This document shows positions 49,887-60,309 of a stretch of DNA of 64,000 nucleotides, in pieces. The notes under the pieces are model-generated. The model saw only the letters and a list, made by a program, of their open reading frames with translations, did no database searches and was not told the DNA's origin. Made by a program: the position numbers and the translations under genes. Source of the stretch: Liberibacter crescens BT-1. GTDB lineage: Bacteria > Pseudomonadota > Alphaproteobacteria > Rhizobiales > Rhizobiaceae. Location: NCBI RefSeq assembly GCF_000325745.1, contig NC_019907.1, positions 248,001-312,000 on the forward strand. The letters run 5' to 3'. Positions within the stretch are counted from its first letter, which is position 1. The number at the start of each line of letters is the position of its first letter.

Positions 49887-51962
49887 ATGATGGTAAGGTT
49901 AAGAGTTGATGGGATTGAGGTAGAAGTTCCTGATTATTTTACTGTTTTACAAGCTTGTGAAGCTGCAGGCAGTGAGATTCCTCGATTTTGTTTTCATGAA
50001 AGGCTTTCGATTGCTGGTAACTGTCGGATGTGTCTTGTTGAGGTTAAAGGCGCTCCACCTAAGCCTCAGGCGTCTTGTGCTCTTGGGGTTCGTGATATCC
50101 GTTCTGGTCCAAATGGAGAGCTTCCTGAAGTTTTTACTAAGACAGCTATGGTTAAGAAGGCTCGTGAAGGTGTCATGGAGTTCCTTCTTATTAATCATCC
50201 TTTGGATTGTCCCATATGTGATCAAGGAGGAGAGTGTGATCTTCAGGATCAAGCTATGTTTTTTGGCCTTGGCAGTTCTCGTTATTGTGAGAATAAGCGT
50301 GCTGTGGAAGATAAATATATCGGTCCATTAGTGAAAACGGTTATGAATCGCTGTATTCATTGTACACGCTGTGTTCGATTTATTACTGAGGTTGCGGGTG
50401 TTCCAGAGCTTGGTTTGATTGGTCGAGGTGAAGACGCTGAGATTACTACATATTTAGAGCATGCTTTAAATTCAGAGATACAAGGTAATATCGTTGATCT
50501 TTGTCCTGTGGGAGCTTTAACATCAAAACCGTTTGCATTCACGAGTCGTCCTTGGGAGTTAAATAAAACAGACAGTATAGATGTAATGGATGCTCTTGGT
50601 TCTGCAATAAGAATTGATGTGCGAGGACGTGAGGTCATGAGGATTTTGCCTCGTGTCAATGAAGCTGTTAATGAGGAATGGATATCAGATAAAACACGAT
50701 TTATTTGGGATGGTCTTAAAATGCAGCGTTTGGATTGTCCTTATGTTCGTGTTGGAGGAAAATTAAAGCCTGTCACTTGGAATCGTGCTTTTGATGAAAT
50801 AAAGCAGGTTGTTAGTGCACCTCATGTTAAGCTTGGTGCTATTGCTGGAGATCTTTGTTCTGTTGAAGAGGTGTATTCGCTGAAATTGCTTATGCAGGCA
50901 CTAGGTTCTAGTAATTTTGATTGTCGGCAAGATGGTGCAGAGATCGATCCGTTTTTGGGTCGTGCCAGTTATATATTCAATCCAACTATTCAAGGTATAG
51001 AAAAAGCTGGAGCTATGTTGGTAATAGGTTGCAATCCCAGGTTTGAAGCAGCTGTTTTTAATGCTCGTATCCGAAAACGTTGGCGTAGAGGTAACTTCCC
51101 GATTGGTGTTATCGGTGAGTGTTTTGACTTAAATTATGAGTATGAGCATTTGGGTTTTGGTTCTGAAGCATTAAATGGTCTTTTGTCAGGAAAGCATGGA
51201 TTTTTTGAAAAATTAAAAAGGGCTGAAAAGCCTTTGATTGTGGTAGGGCAAGGGGCTCTTTCTGGCTATAAAGGTTTTGAGGTTCTTGCAAATGCTGCAA
51301 AGTTAGCTGTAAGTGTTGGAGCGGTCACGGATGAGTGGAATGGGTTTGGTGTTTTACACACTGCTGCATCAAGAGTTGGAGCTTTGGATTTAGGTTTCGT
51401 GCCATCCGATCTAGGTTTGAAAGCAACAGATATGTTAACTAAGGCTGATGTTGTTTTTTTATTGGGAGCGGATGAATTGAATTTTTCCAAAAAAACTGCT
51501 TTTACTATCTATATAGGGTCACATGGCGATAATGGTGCTCAATGTGCTGATATCATTTTGCCTGGTGCTGCTTATACGGAAAAATCTGGTCTATGGGTTA
51601 ATACTGAAGGTAGAGTCCAGATGGGAGTGCGTGCCAGTTTTCCTCCAGGTGATGCACGGGAGGATTGGTCAATATTACGTGCTCTTTCTGACATTCTTGG
51701 TTGTAGATTTTCTTTTAATTCTTTACAACATTTAAGAAATCTTTTGTATTTACAGTATCCTCATTTTTCTAGATTGGGAGATATTTCTCCTGGTTCAGGA
51801 GAAGAAGTTGCTGCTCTAGCTGAAAAAGCTGGAAATATGATAAAGCATAATTTTATTTCAACCGTAGAAGATTTTTACTTAACTAACCCTATTGCAAGGG
51901 CTTCAGCTGTTATGGCAGAGTGTTCTGTTTTGGCGCGGAATAGATTAAAAAAATCACTATAA
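49887..51962 (+). CDS. nuoG: NADH-quinone oxidoreductase subunit G
   Basis: The 75-kDa subunit, 691 residues, passing electrons along a chain of Fe-S clusters. The N-terminal 2Fe-2S ferredoxin domain has IPRFCFHERLSIAGNCRMC, then CPICDQGGECDLQDQ, and the next cluster lies in NRCIHCTRCVRF with DLCPVGALTSKP. The rest is a molybdopterin-oxidoreductase-like domain without cofactor, as usual. ATG 49890 is an equal start. Confidence 0.95.
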   Translation: MMVRLRVDGIEVEVPDYFTVLQACEAAGSEIPRFCFHERLSIAGNCRMCLVEVKGAPPKPQASCALGVRDIRSGPNGELPEVFTKTAMVKKAREGVMEFLLINHPLDCPICDQGGECDLQDQAMFFGLGSSRYCENKRAVEDKYIGPLVKTVMNRCIHCTRCVRFITEVAGVPELGLIGRGEDAEITTYLEHALNSEIQGNIVDLCPVGALTSKPFAFTSRPWELNKTDSIDVMDALGSAIRIDVRGREVMRILPRVNEAVNEEWISDKTRFIWDGLKMQRLDCPYVRVGGKLKPVTWNRAFDEIKQVVSAPHVKLGAIAGDLCSVEEVYSLKLLMQALGSSNFDCRQDGAEIDPFLGRASYIFNPTIQGIEKAGAMLVIGCNPRFEAAVFNARIRKRWRRGNFPIGVIGECFDLNYEYEHLGFGSEALNGLLSGKHGFFEKLKRAEKPLIVVGQGALSGYKGFEVLANAAKLAVSVGAVTDEWNGFGVLHTAASRVGALDLGFVPSDLGLKATDMLTKADVVFLLGADELNFSKKTAFTIYIGSHGDNGAQCADIILPGAAYTEKSGLWVNTEGRVQMGVRASFPPGDAREDWSILRALSDILGCRFSFNSLQHLRNLLYLQYPHFSRLGDISPGSGEEVAALAEKAGNMIKHNFISTVEDFYLTNPIARASAVMAECSVLARNRLKKSL

Positions 51963-51980
51963 TATAAAATTGGGATATTT

Positions 51981-53021
51981 ATGGCTTTTTTTTCTTTAAC
52001 ATACTTGTGGCCTCTGCTTGTAATTGCTGGAAAATCAATTTTGTTTCTAATCGGTTTGCTGATTTTTATTGCTTATATTTTACTTGCAGATCGAAAGATT
52101 TGGGCAGCTGTTCAGCTGCGTCGAGGGCCGAATGTTGTTGGGCCTTGGGGGTTATTGCAGTCTTTTGCTGATTTTTTCAAATTTGTATTAAAGGAGCCTG
52201 TTATTCCTGCTGGAGCAAATAAAGTTTTGTTTCTTTTGGCTCCTTTGGTAGCGGTAACACTTTCTCTTTCTGCTTGGGCTGTTGTTCCCATAGCTGATGG
52301 TTGGGTAATTGCAGATATTAATGTAGGAATACTTTATATTTTAGCTATTTCTTCCCTTGAAGTTTACGGTATTGTTATGGGAGGATGGGCATCAAATTCT
52401 AAGTACGCTTTTCTTGGAGCATTGCGTTCTGCTGCTCAAATGATTTCTTACGAAGTTTCTATTGGTCTTGTTATCGTAACTGTCCTTTTGTGTGTAGGTT
52501 CTCTGAATCTTACAGATGTTGTTAATGCTCAACGAGGAGGTCTAGGGACGATGATGGGGCTTCCTTCTTCATTCCTGGATTGGCATTGGTTGGTGCTTTT
52601 CCCGATGTTTGTAATCTTTTTTATTTCTTTGCTTGCGGAGACGAATCGCCCACCTTTTGATCTTCCTGAAGCAGAATCAGAGTTAGTTGCTGGTTTTATG
52701 GTTGAGTATGGGTCAACTCCATATTTATTGTTTATGCTTGCTGAATATTCAGCTATTCTTTTAATGTGTTCTTTAACAACTATTCTTTTTTTGGGTGGAT
52801 GGTTGCCTCTTATTAATATACCTGTTTTAAATTATATTCCTGGTATAGTTTGGTTTATATTCAAAACATCAATGGTTTTTTTTATGGTTTCTATGGTTAA
52901 GGCTTTTGTGCCTCGGTATCGTTATGACCAGTTGATGCGATTAGGATGGAAAGTTTTTTTGCCAATATCGCTTTTTATGGTTGTGTTGGTCGCTTTTTTA
53001 TTAAAGCTTATGGGTTCTTAA
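51981..53021 (+). CDS. nuoH: NADH-quinone oxidoreductase subunit H
   Basis: The ND1 homologue that closes the quinone chamber at the membrane interface; 346 residues, about eight helices. The conserved motifs [20 protein letters not shown] and [20 protein letters not shown] are intact. Confidence 0.96.
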   Translation: MAFFSLTYLWPLLVIAGKSILFLIGLLIFIAYILLADRKIWAAVQLRRGPNVVGPWGLLQSFADFFKFVLKEPVIPAGANKVLFLLAPLVAVTLSLSAWAVVPIADGWVIADINVGILYILAISSLEVYGIVMGGWASNSKYAFLGALRSAAQMISYEVSIGLVIVTVLLCVGSLNLTDVVNAQRGGLGTMMGLPSSFLDWHWLVLFPMFVIFFISLLAETNRPPFDLPEAESELVAGFMVEYGSTPYLLFMLAEYSAILLMCSLTTILFLGGWLPLINIPVLNYIPGIVWFIFKTSMVFFMVSMVKAFVPRYRYDQLMRLGWKVFLPISLFMVVLVAFLLKLMGS

Positions 53022-53060
53022 TTTTGAGTTTGCACTGTTCTGTGTGCGCTGGAGGGTAAA

Positions 53061-53552
53061 ATGGTGGTGTTTATTCAAAGCATCAATTCACTTTTTTTGA
53101 AGGAGTTTGTTCGTGCATTCTTCCTTTCTATGCGTTATTTTTTTAAGCCTAAAGCTACTATAAATTATCCTTTTGAAAAAGGTCCTATAAGTTCTCGTTT
53201 TAGAGGAGAGCATGCGTTGCGTCGATATCCTAATGGAGAAGAGAGGTGTATAGCTTGTAAGTTATGTGAAGCTATATGTCCTGCGCAAGCCATAACAATA
53301 GAAGCTGGTCCACGTCAAAGTGATGGGACGCGCCGTACTATCCGCTATGATATAGATATGGTAAAATGTATATATTGTGGTTTTTGTCAGGAAGCGTGTC
53401 CGGTTGATGCAATTGTTGAGGGTCCGAATTTTGAATTTGCAACAGAAACGCGTGAGGAGCTTTATTTTGATAAAGCTCGCTTACTTGATAACGGAGATCG
53501 TTGGGAGAAAGAAATTGCTCGTAATATTTTAATCGAAGCACCGTATCGATAG
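53061..53552 (+). CDS. nuoI: NADH-quinone oxidoreductase subunit I
   Basis: The TYKY subunit, 163 residues, with two 4Fe-4S clusters: ligands in [16 protein letters not shown] and [16 protein letters not shown]. It bridges the electron path to NuoB. GGAGG lies 6 bases before the ATG. A 93-base spacer follows before nuoJ. Confidence 0.96.
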   Translation: MVVFIQSINSLFLKEFVRAFFLSMRYFFKPKATINYPFEKGPISSRFRGEHALRRYPNGEERCIACKLCEAICPAQAITIEAGPRQSDGTRRTIRYDIDMVKCIYCGFCQEACPVDAIVEGPNFEFATETREELYFDKARLLDNGDRWEKEIARNILIEAPYR

Positions 53553-53645
53553 AAAATGTTTCTCTTGAGGAGAGAGCAATTGGTTGTTATAGTTAAATTT
53601 AATTAATGTTTGTTGATTTGTAAAGACAGTCAAAGGTATTGAGCA

Positions 53646-54254
53646 ATGGGTCTGCAGGCTCTATTTTTTTATATTTTTTCTGGTATGCTTATAGGGTCTG
53701 CTTCTTTGGTCATTATAGTGCGTAATCCGGTTTATTCTGTATTTTTTCTTATTCTTGCTTTTTTAAATGCTGCAGGTCTTTTCCTTCTTATAGGTGCAGA
53801 ATTTGTTGCTATGATTATTCTCGTTGTATATATTGGCGCCGTAGCAGTTTTGTTTCTTTTTGTTGTTATGATGCTCGATATTAATTTTGAGGATATGCGT
53901 TCTGGGTTTGCAAAGCATGCTTTCTTAGGTGTTTTTGTCGTAGGGATGTTGGGTATTGAATTAATTTTAGGTATTAAAAGTTATTCTTTTTTGTCAAACA
54001 AGCAAATTATGCCTATAAAGGATTTTGCTAAGAAAACTAATACTGAGTTGATAGGCAATGTTCTCTATACAAATTATATTTATTGTTTTCAAATATCTGG
54101 TTTTATATTGTTAGTTTCAATGATAGGCGCAATTGTATTGACTCTTCGACATCGGAATGATGTTAGAAGACAGGATATTTCTAAACAATTAGCTCGAAAT
54201 CCAAAGAATGCTGTTGAATTGGTTAAGGTAAAATTCAGAAAAGGGATTCAGTAA
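53646..54254 (+). CDS. nuoJ: NADH-quinone oxidoreductase subunit J
   Basis: The ND6 homologue, 202 residues with five helices, including the conserved [20 protein letters not shown] helix that changes shape during turnover. The final base of its stop codon is the first base of the nuoK ATG, so the two are coupled. Confidence 0.94.
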   Translation: MGLQALFFYIFSGMLIGSASLVIIVRNPVYSVFFLILAFLNAAGLFLLIGAEFVAMIILVVYIGAVAVLFLFVVMMLDINFEDMRSGFAKHAFLGVFVVGMLGIELILGIKSYSFLSNKQIMPIKDFAKKTNTELIGNVLYTNYIYCFQISGFILLVSMIGAIVLTLRHRNDVRRQDISKQLARNPKNAVELVKVKFRKGIQ

Positions 54255-54562
54255 TGGAAATTAGTATTTTTGATTACTTAATAGTTTCTTCTGTTTTGTT
54301 CTGTATAGGTGTTTTTGGAATTTTTTTGAACCGTAAGAATGTTATTATTATTCTTATGTCTATAGAGCTTATACTGCTAGCCGTAAATCTGAATTTGGTT
54401 TCTTTTTCTAGCTATATGAATGATATCGTAGGTCAGGTATTTATATTATTTATTTTAATAGTTGCTGCTGCTGAAACTGCTATAGGTCTTGCAATCCTTG
54501 TTGTTTTCTATCGAAATCGTGGCTCTATTGCTGTTGAAGATATAAATATGATGAAGGGTTAA
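54254..54562 (+). CDS. nuoK: NADH-quinone oxidoreductase subunit K
   Basis: The ND4L homologue, 102 residues, three helices. Buried glutamates of the proton path are seen in [15 protein letters not shown] and [13 protein letters not shown]. It overlaps nuoJ by one base and is followed 10 bases later by nuoL. Confidence 0.95.
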   Translation: MEISIFDYLIVSSVLFCIGVFGIFLNRKNVIIILMSIELILLAVNLNLVSFSSYMNDIVGQVFILFILIVAAAETAIGLAILVVFYRNRGSIAVEDINMMKG

Positions 54563-54572
54563 GAAAACCATT

Positions 54573-56565
54573 ATGATATACAAGGCAATTGTCTTTCTTC
54601 CTCTCTTAGGCGCTTTAATTTCAGGCTTTTTTGGTCGTTTTATAGGAAGTAGGGGTTCTGAGCTGGTAACTTCTACTCTAATGTTTATTGTAGCATTATT
54701 GTCTTGGAATGTTTTTTTGAAGGGAGGATTTGGAGAATTATCTCTTGGGATAGAAAAAATTGAGATAGCCAGGTGGGTTCAATCGGGAGAAATTAATGTT
54801 TCTTGGGCTTTCCGTGTTGATAGACTTACCTCTGTAATGTTTGTGGTTGTTAATTCAATTTCTTTTCTTGTTCATGTATACTCGATTGGCTATATGCATC
54901 ATGATCCTCATCGAACGAGATTTTTTTCTTATCTTTCTCTTTTTACGTTTTTTTATGCTGATGTTGGTTACATCTGATAATATTTTGCAAATGTTTTTTG
55001 GTTGGGAAGGGGTTGGGCTTACTTCGTATCTTTTGATTGGTTTCTGGTTTTCCAAAGAATCTGCTATAAGGGCTTCAATGAAAGCTTTTATAATCAATAG
55101 GGTAGGAGATTTGGGTTTCTTGATTGGAATAGCAGCAATTTTTGTTTTGTTTGGCTCTATAAATTTTGATGTTATATTTTCTAAAGCTAATTTTTATCCA
55201 ACGGTATCAAATTTTGATTTATATGAGCCAGTAATTAATATTTTAGGAATACAGTTTCGTAATTCAGACGCTATTACTTTAGTTTGTTTGTTGCTGTTTA
55301 CAGGAGCAATGGGTAAATCTGCTCAGTTTTTGTTGCATACTTGGCTTCCTGATGCAATGGAGGGGCCAACGCCTGTATCAGCTCTTATTCATGCCGCAAC
55401 CATGGTTACGGCAGGAATTTTTCTTATAGCACGTATGTCTCCAATCTTTGAGCTTTCTCCTGTTGCTCTTAATTGTATTATGTTTATTGGAGCTATTACA
55501 GCATTTTTTGCTTCTACTGTTGGTCTTGTTCAAAATGATATTAAGCGTGTTGTCGCGTATTCAACTTGCTCGCAGTTAGGATATATGTTTGTTGCATTGG
55601 GTGCTGGTGCTTATGGTGCATCTGTTTTTCATCTTTTTACACATGCTTTTTTTAAAGCCTTATTGTTCCTTGGGGCAGGTTCGGTAATACATGCAGTCAA
55701 TGGAGAGCAGGACATGAGGCATATGGGAGGGTTGTATAAATATTTGCCTTCTACATTTTTTGCAATGATGATTGGTAATTTGGCTCTTACAGGCTTAGGT
55801 ATCCCTGGAACAAATATAGGTTTTGCTGGTTTTTTTTCTAAAGATGCGATTATAGAATCTTCATATGTTTCATATTATCCAGCTGCAGGGTTTTGTTTTG
55901 TGTTGCTGGTGATTGCAGCATTTTTTACAAGTTTTTATTCTTGGCGTTTAATGTTTTTAACTTTTTTTGGAAAAATAAGAGTTTCTCCACAAAATATAAA
56001 TCATATCCATGAATCTCCTTGGGTAATGTTGGTTCCATTGTATGTCTTGTCTATAGGCGCTATATTTTCTGGATTTTTATTTCAAGATTTTTTCTTTGGC
56101 GAGAAGTATGAGTTTTTTTGGAAGGGTGCTCTTTTCACTTCTTCTGAAAATCATATTCTTGAAGCGCATCATTTTGTTCCTATATGGGTAAAACTTTGTC
56201 CATTTATAGCGTTTTTTGCCGGTTTTATTTCTTCTTTTATAATGTATATTATTTTTCCATCTTTGCCAGGGAAGCTTTCTCGTAACCAAAGTGTTCTTTA
56301 TAATTTTCTTTTAAATGCTTGGTATTTCGATCAGATTTATGATTTTTTGTTTGTTCGTCCTGCGCAGCGTTTTGGGTTTTTTCTCTGGAAAAAAATTGAT
56401 GCATTTATTGATAATTTTGGACCAAACGGTCTTGCATCTGTAGTGCGTTTTATAACGAAGCGTGTAGTTAGATTGCAAACGGGATATCTTTATCATTATG
56501 TATTCGCGATGTTGATAGGAGTGGTTGTATTGGTCGCTATAATGATAGGAAAGGGAAATGGTTAA
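54573..56565 (+). pseudogene. nuoL: NADH-quinone oxidoreductase subunit L, frameshifted in a homopolymer
   Basis: The distal proton-pumping subunit (ND5 homologue). The first frame runs from 54573 through [12 protein letters not shown] and stops at 54977. The rest is one base out of register from a run of seven T (54948-54954). Removing one T joins SLFTFF to [20 protein letters not shown] and gives about 663 residues, normal length, with [20 protein letters not shown] and the long C-terminal lateral helix. An ATG at 54955 right after the T-run could allow re-initiation, but the first 128 residues would then be detached. Because every other nuo gene is intact, sequencing error or slippage is more likely than loss. 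Confidence 0.9.
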
Positions 56566-58067
56566 TGTATGGATGGCCAATTCTTTCAATTGTCACCTTT
56601 ATGCCTTTAATTGGTGCAATTTTTTTGCTGTTTTTTCCTAAAATAGGAGATAGTCGGCGTGTAGTTTTAATAATTTCTTTAGCGATTAGTTTATTAACTT
56701 TTTTCCTTTCAGTTATAGTTTGGGTCAAATTTAATAATAATGATCCTAGATTCCAAATGATAGAATATCATAAGTGGATTGATCCTTTTTTTGATTATCA
56801 TTTAGGGATTGATGGTATTTCTGTGCTTTTTGTTATTTTATCAGCTTTTCTTATTCCTTTCTGTATTCTAGCAAGTTCGGCTTCGATAAAAGAGCGCTTT
56901 AAAGAATATGTCGTTGCTTTTTTAATCCTTGAATCAATGGTAATCGGGGTTTTTGTGTCCCTTGATATTGTTTTGTTTTATTTGTTTTTTGAAGCAAGTT
57001 TGGTACCTATGTTTATTATCATTGGAAGATGGGGCGGTCCTGATCGAGTATATGCTTCTTATAAGTTCTTTATTTATACGTTTTTAGGTTCAGTTTTGAT
57101 GCTTCTTGCTATAATGGCAATGTATTGGGAAACTAGAACAACCGATGTTTTAAAGCTTTTAGAATATAATTTTTCATATAATATGCAATTTTGGTTGTTT
57201 TTAGCCTTTTTATGTTCTTTTGCTGTTAAGATTCCAATGTGGCCTATCCATACTTGGTTGCCAGATGCTCATGTGCAGGCACCAACAGCTGGTTCTGTTG
57301 TTCTTGCCGGTGTTATGCTAAAACTAGGAGGTTATGGTCTTTTGAGATTCTGTTTACCAATATTTCCTTTGGCATCTGATTTTTTTGCGCCAATTATTTT
57401 TGTTTTATCTGTTATTGCTATTATTTATGCTTCTTTAGTTGCAATGGTTCAAGAAGATATAAAAAAGTTGATTGCCTATTCTTCAGTAGCGCATATGGGT
57501 TATGTTACAATGGGTATATTTTCAGCTAATATACAAGGCGTTCAGGGATCAGTTTTTCAAATGTTATCTCATGGTATTATTTCAAGCGCTTTGTTTTTAT
57601 GTATAGGTATCATTTATGATCGATTGCATACACGTCAAATCTCTTCTTATGGAGGGGTGGCGTATAGTATGCCAAAATATGCAGTCTCGTTTATGGTCTT
57701 TACTATGGCAAATATAGGTCTTCCTGGTACATCTGGATTTATTGGAGAATTTTTAACGTTAATGGGTGTTTTTAAAGTGAGTTCTATTACTGCTCTTTTT
57801 GCAGGGATTGGTATTATTCTTTCAGCCTCTTATGGTTTATGGGTTTACCGTAGGGTGATTTTTGGTCCTTTAATAAATGAAAAAATAAAATTACTTTTTG
57901 ATCTTTCTTTGCGTGAAAAATTTGTTCTTTATCCAATGATCATATTAATAATCTTCTTTGGAGTTTATCCATTTCCTATTTTAAAGACTACTTCTGGATC
58001 TATTGATCTTCTCTTAAGCAATTATCATGCGGCTTTACAGGTGTCACGTGATTTTATGCCTTGGTAA
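56565..58067 (+). CDS. nuoM: NADH-quinone oxidoreductase subunit M
   Basis: The ND4-type antiporter-like subunit, 500 residues, about fourteen helices. The proton-path motifs PIHTWLPDAHVQAPTAGSVV and AYSSVAHMGYVTMGIF are intact, as is the glutamate in the FEASLVPMFIIIGRWGG segment. Its ATG overlaps the nuoL stop by one base. Confidence 0.96.
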   Translation: MYGWPILSIVTFMPLIGAIFLLFFPKIGDSRRVVLIISLAISLLTFFLSVIVWVKFNNNDPRFQMIEYHKWIDPFFDYHLGIDGISVLFVILSAFLIPFCILASSASIKERFKEYVVAFLILESMVIGVFVSLDIVLFYLFFEASLVPMFIIIGRWGGPDRVYASYKFFIYTFLGSVLMLLAIMAMYWETRTTDVLKLLEYNFSYNMQFWLFLAFLCSFAVKIPMWPIHTWLPDAHVQAPTAGSVVLAGVMLKLGGYGLLRFCLPIFPLASDFFAPIIFVLSVIAIIYASLVAMVQEDIKKLIAYSSVAHMGYVTMGIFSANIQGVQGSVFQMLSHGIISSALFLCIGIIYDRLHTRQISSYGGVAYSMPKYAVSFMVFTMANIGLPGTSGFIGEFLTLMGVFKVSSITALFAGIGIILSASYGLWVYRRVIFGPLINEKIKLLFDLSLREKFVLYPMIILIIFFGVYPFPILKTTSGSIDLLLSNYHAALQVSRDFMPW

Positions 58068-58084
58068 TGAGGACAGGAATTTTG

Positions 58085-59530
58085 ATGATGGCATCTGACA
58101 ATATTATAGGCGATTTGAGTCTTTGTGTTCCTGAGTTAATTCTAGCAATAGGAAGCCTTGTCATTTTGATGCTCGGTGTTTTCTTTAAAAAGAAGTCATA
58201 TTTTGTGATACCTTTTTTTGCAATAAGTGTTCTTTTTATAGCTTTTATATATCTTTCTATATTTTCTACGGAAGGAATAGGATTTGGTGGCGTTTATATT
58301 CTAGACAGTTGGGCTTTATTCGTAAAATGTATCGTTCTTTTAAGTTCTATATTAATTTTTATAATGATATTAGCTGAATGTCGTATACATTCATTCATTT
58401 CTTTTGAGTTTTCTGTTCTTTTATTGTTAGCAATATTAGGAAATTTATTGCTGATTTCAGCTAACGATATGATTGCCCTTTATATGGCTTTGGAACTTCA
58501 ATCTTTAGCTCTTTATGTTATCGTTGCTATTAATCGTGATGATCTTCGTTCTAGTGAAGCTGGGCTTAAATATTTTGTACTCGGGGCTTTGTCATCTGGA
58601 ATATTACTGTACGGTATGTCATTTGTTTATGGTTTTACTCAGCATACAGGCTTTGTAGATATAGCAACCACGCTATCTAATGAAAATTATTCTTTTGGAT
58701 TAGCATTGGGTTTTGTATTGATCCTTGTCGGTATTGCATTCAAAATTTCAGCTGTTCCATTCCATATGTGGACGCCTGATGTTTATGAAGGAGCACCTAC
58801 GTCTGTTACTGCTTTTTTAGCAACTGTTTCTAAAATTTCTGCTATAGTGGTACTTACGCGTATTGTGGTTAGTGTATTTGGTGTTCTTTCCTTTAGCTCA
58901 ATACAAGCTATAATTTTTGTGTCTCTTGCTTCTATGTTTTTGGGTTCTTTTTCTGCAATTGGACAAAAGAATATAAAACGTCTTATGGCCTATTCTTCAA
59001 TAACTCATATCGGTTATGCGTTACTTGGTTTGATTTCGGGAACAGACGCAGGTGTTGTGAGCATGCTTCATTATATGATTATATATTTAATCATGGTTTT
59101 GGGTGTTTTTGCTTGTATTATTGCTCTCCGTTTTAAAGAGGGTGGTGCTGTTGAATCTATCTCTGATTTGGCAGGTCTTTCACAAGATAACCCATTCATA
59201 GCTTTTATACTTACTGTTTTGATGTTTTCTTTGGCAGGTATTCCTCCTTTTGCTGGGTTTTTTGGTAAGTATTTTGTTTTTCTTTCTATTATAGAAGAGC
59301 ATTTTTATACTTTGGCTATTTTAGGTATACTCTCTTCTGTGATTGGAGTTTATTATTATTTGCGTGTTATAAAAGTGATTTGGTTTGATAAAAGTGAAAA
59401 ACAATTTTGTCCTATTAGCCCAGAATTAAAGTTTGTATTTAGTATATCCGGCTTATTTGTTGTCATGTATATTTTTATTGCAAGCTTCCTTAATTCTAAG
59501 ATAAATTTAGCAGCAGCATCTCTTTTTTGA
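58085..59530 (+). CDS. nuoN: NADH-quinone oxidoreductase subunit N
   Basis: The ND2-type antiporter-like subunit, 481 residues from the ATG at 58085. Motifs MALELQSLALYVIVAINRDD, PFHMWTPDVYEGAPTSVTAF and MAYSSITHIGYALLGL are present. AGGA lies about 8 bases before 58085; an in-frame ATG at 58061 would sit inside nuoM. It is the last complex I gene; birA follows at once. Confidence 0.95.
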   Translation: MMASDNIIGDLSLCVPELILAIGSLVILMLGVFFKKKSYFVIPFFAISVLFIAFIYLSIFSTEGIGFGGVYILDSWALFVKCIVLLSSILIFIMILAECRIHSFISFEFSVLLLLAILGNLLLISANDMIALYMALELQSLALYVIVAINRDDLRSSEAGLKYFVLGALSSGILLYGMSFVYGFTQHTGFVDIATTLSNENYSFGLALGFVLILVGIAFKISAVPFHMWTPDVYEGAPTSVTAFLATVSKISAIVVLTRIVVSVFGVLSFSSIQAIIFVSLASMFLGSFSAIGQKNIKRLMAYSSITHIGYALLGLISGTDAGVVSMLHYMIIYLIMVLGVFACIIALRFKEGGAVESISDLAGLSQDNPFIAFILTVLMFSLAGIPPFAGFFGKYFVFLSIIEEHFYTLAILGILSSVIGVYYYLRVIKVIWFDKSEKQFCPISPELKFVFSISGLFVVMYIFIASFLNSKINLAAASLF

Positions 59531-59532
59531 CG

Positions 59533-60309
59533 ATGGTTCCTGGTTGTTTAAATTCTTTATATCCTAAGAATTTTCACTATGAGTTTATGGATTCCGTTTC
59601 CTCTACTAATAGCGAATGCATAAAACGTGCATTAGCTGGGGATAAAGGATTTTTATGGATTGTTGCTTCACGTCAAACAGGAGGGAGAGGACGTAGAAAT
59701 AAAGCTTGGTTTTCGGAGCCTGGAAATGTTTATGCTTCGTTGTTGTTAATCAATTCTGGTTCTTCAAGTTTTTTGTTATCACTACCGTTTATTATTTCTT
59801 TGGCAGTTCAGGAAACTATAAAATCTGTTATGTCTCTTGGAGATTCTCGTGTTGAAGTTAAATGGCCTAATGATGTGTTAATTAGACAGCGTAAAGTAGC
59901 TGGAATTCTTATTGAAAGTGTAAATTTATTAAACCGCTCGCAAGCTATTGTCATTGGAATAGGTATTAATGTTTCTTGTTTTCCTGAAACTGTTGTTTAT
60001 CCAGTTACTTCTCTTAAAGCTGAGGGTGCTTCTGTTGAGTTGGAAGATGTTTATGTGCATCTTTTCCAAAAAGTAGAAAAAATGCTATCCATGTGGGATC
60101 AAGGCCGTGGAAGGAACAAGATTATGAATCTTTGGCGCAATGCGGTGTATGGTATAGGTGAAATTATTACAGTGAATTTGCCTGATAGATCATTACGTGG
60201 TCGATTTGTGGATATTGATGATAATGGCTTTTTATTGTTAGAAATAGATAATGGAGATTTTGTTCAAATTTCTACAGGAGATGTTTTTTTAAAGCAAGAT
60301 GAAAGATGA
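59533..60309 (+). CDS. birA: Biotin-[acetyl-CoA-carboxylase] ligase
   Basis: Attaches biotin to the carrier protein of acetyl-CoA carboxylase. 258 residues: the catalytic domain has VASRQTGGRGRRNKAWFSEP and VEVKWPNDVLIRQRKVAGIL, with a short C-terminal domain. There is no N-terminal DNA-binding helix-turn-helix, so it should not act as a repressor, unlike E. coli BirA. Its position directly after nuoN and before rnj is the rhizobial order. Confidence 0.93.
   Translation: MVPGCLNSLYPKNFHYEFMDSVSSTNSECIKRALAGDKGFLWIVASRQTGGRGRRNKAWFSEPGNVYASLLLINSGSSSFLLSLPFIISLAVQETIKSVMSLGDSRVEVKWPNDVLIRQRKVAGILIESVNLLNRSQAIVIGIGINVSCFPETVVYPVTSLKAEGASVELEDVYVHLFQKVEKMLSMWDQGRGRNKIMNLWRNAVYGIGEIITVNLPDRSLRGRFVDIDDNGFLLLEIDNGDFVQISTGDVFLKQDER

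Noticed and set aside
54921-54927. A first run of seven T in nuoL as the site of the frameshift
   Set aside because: The frame is correct on both sides of it: [11 protein letters not shown] matches the family after this run. The change of frame comes only at the second run, 54948-54954.
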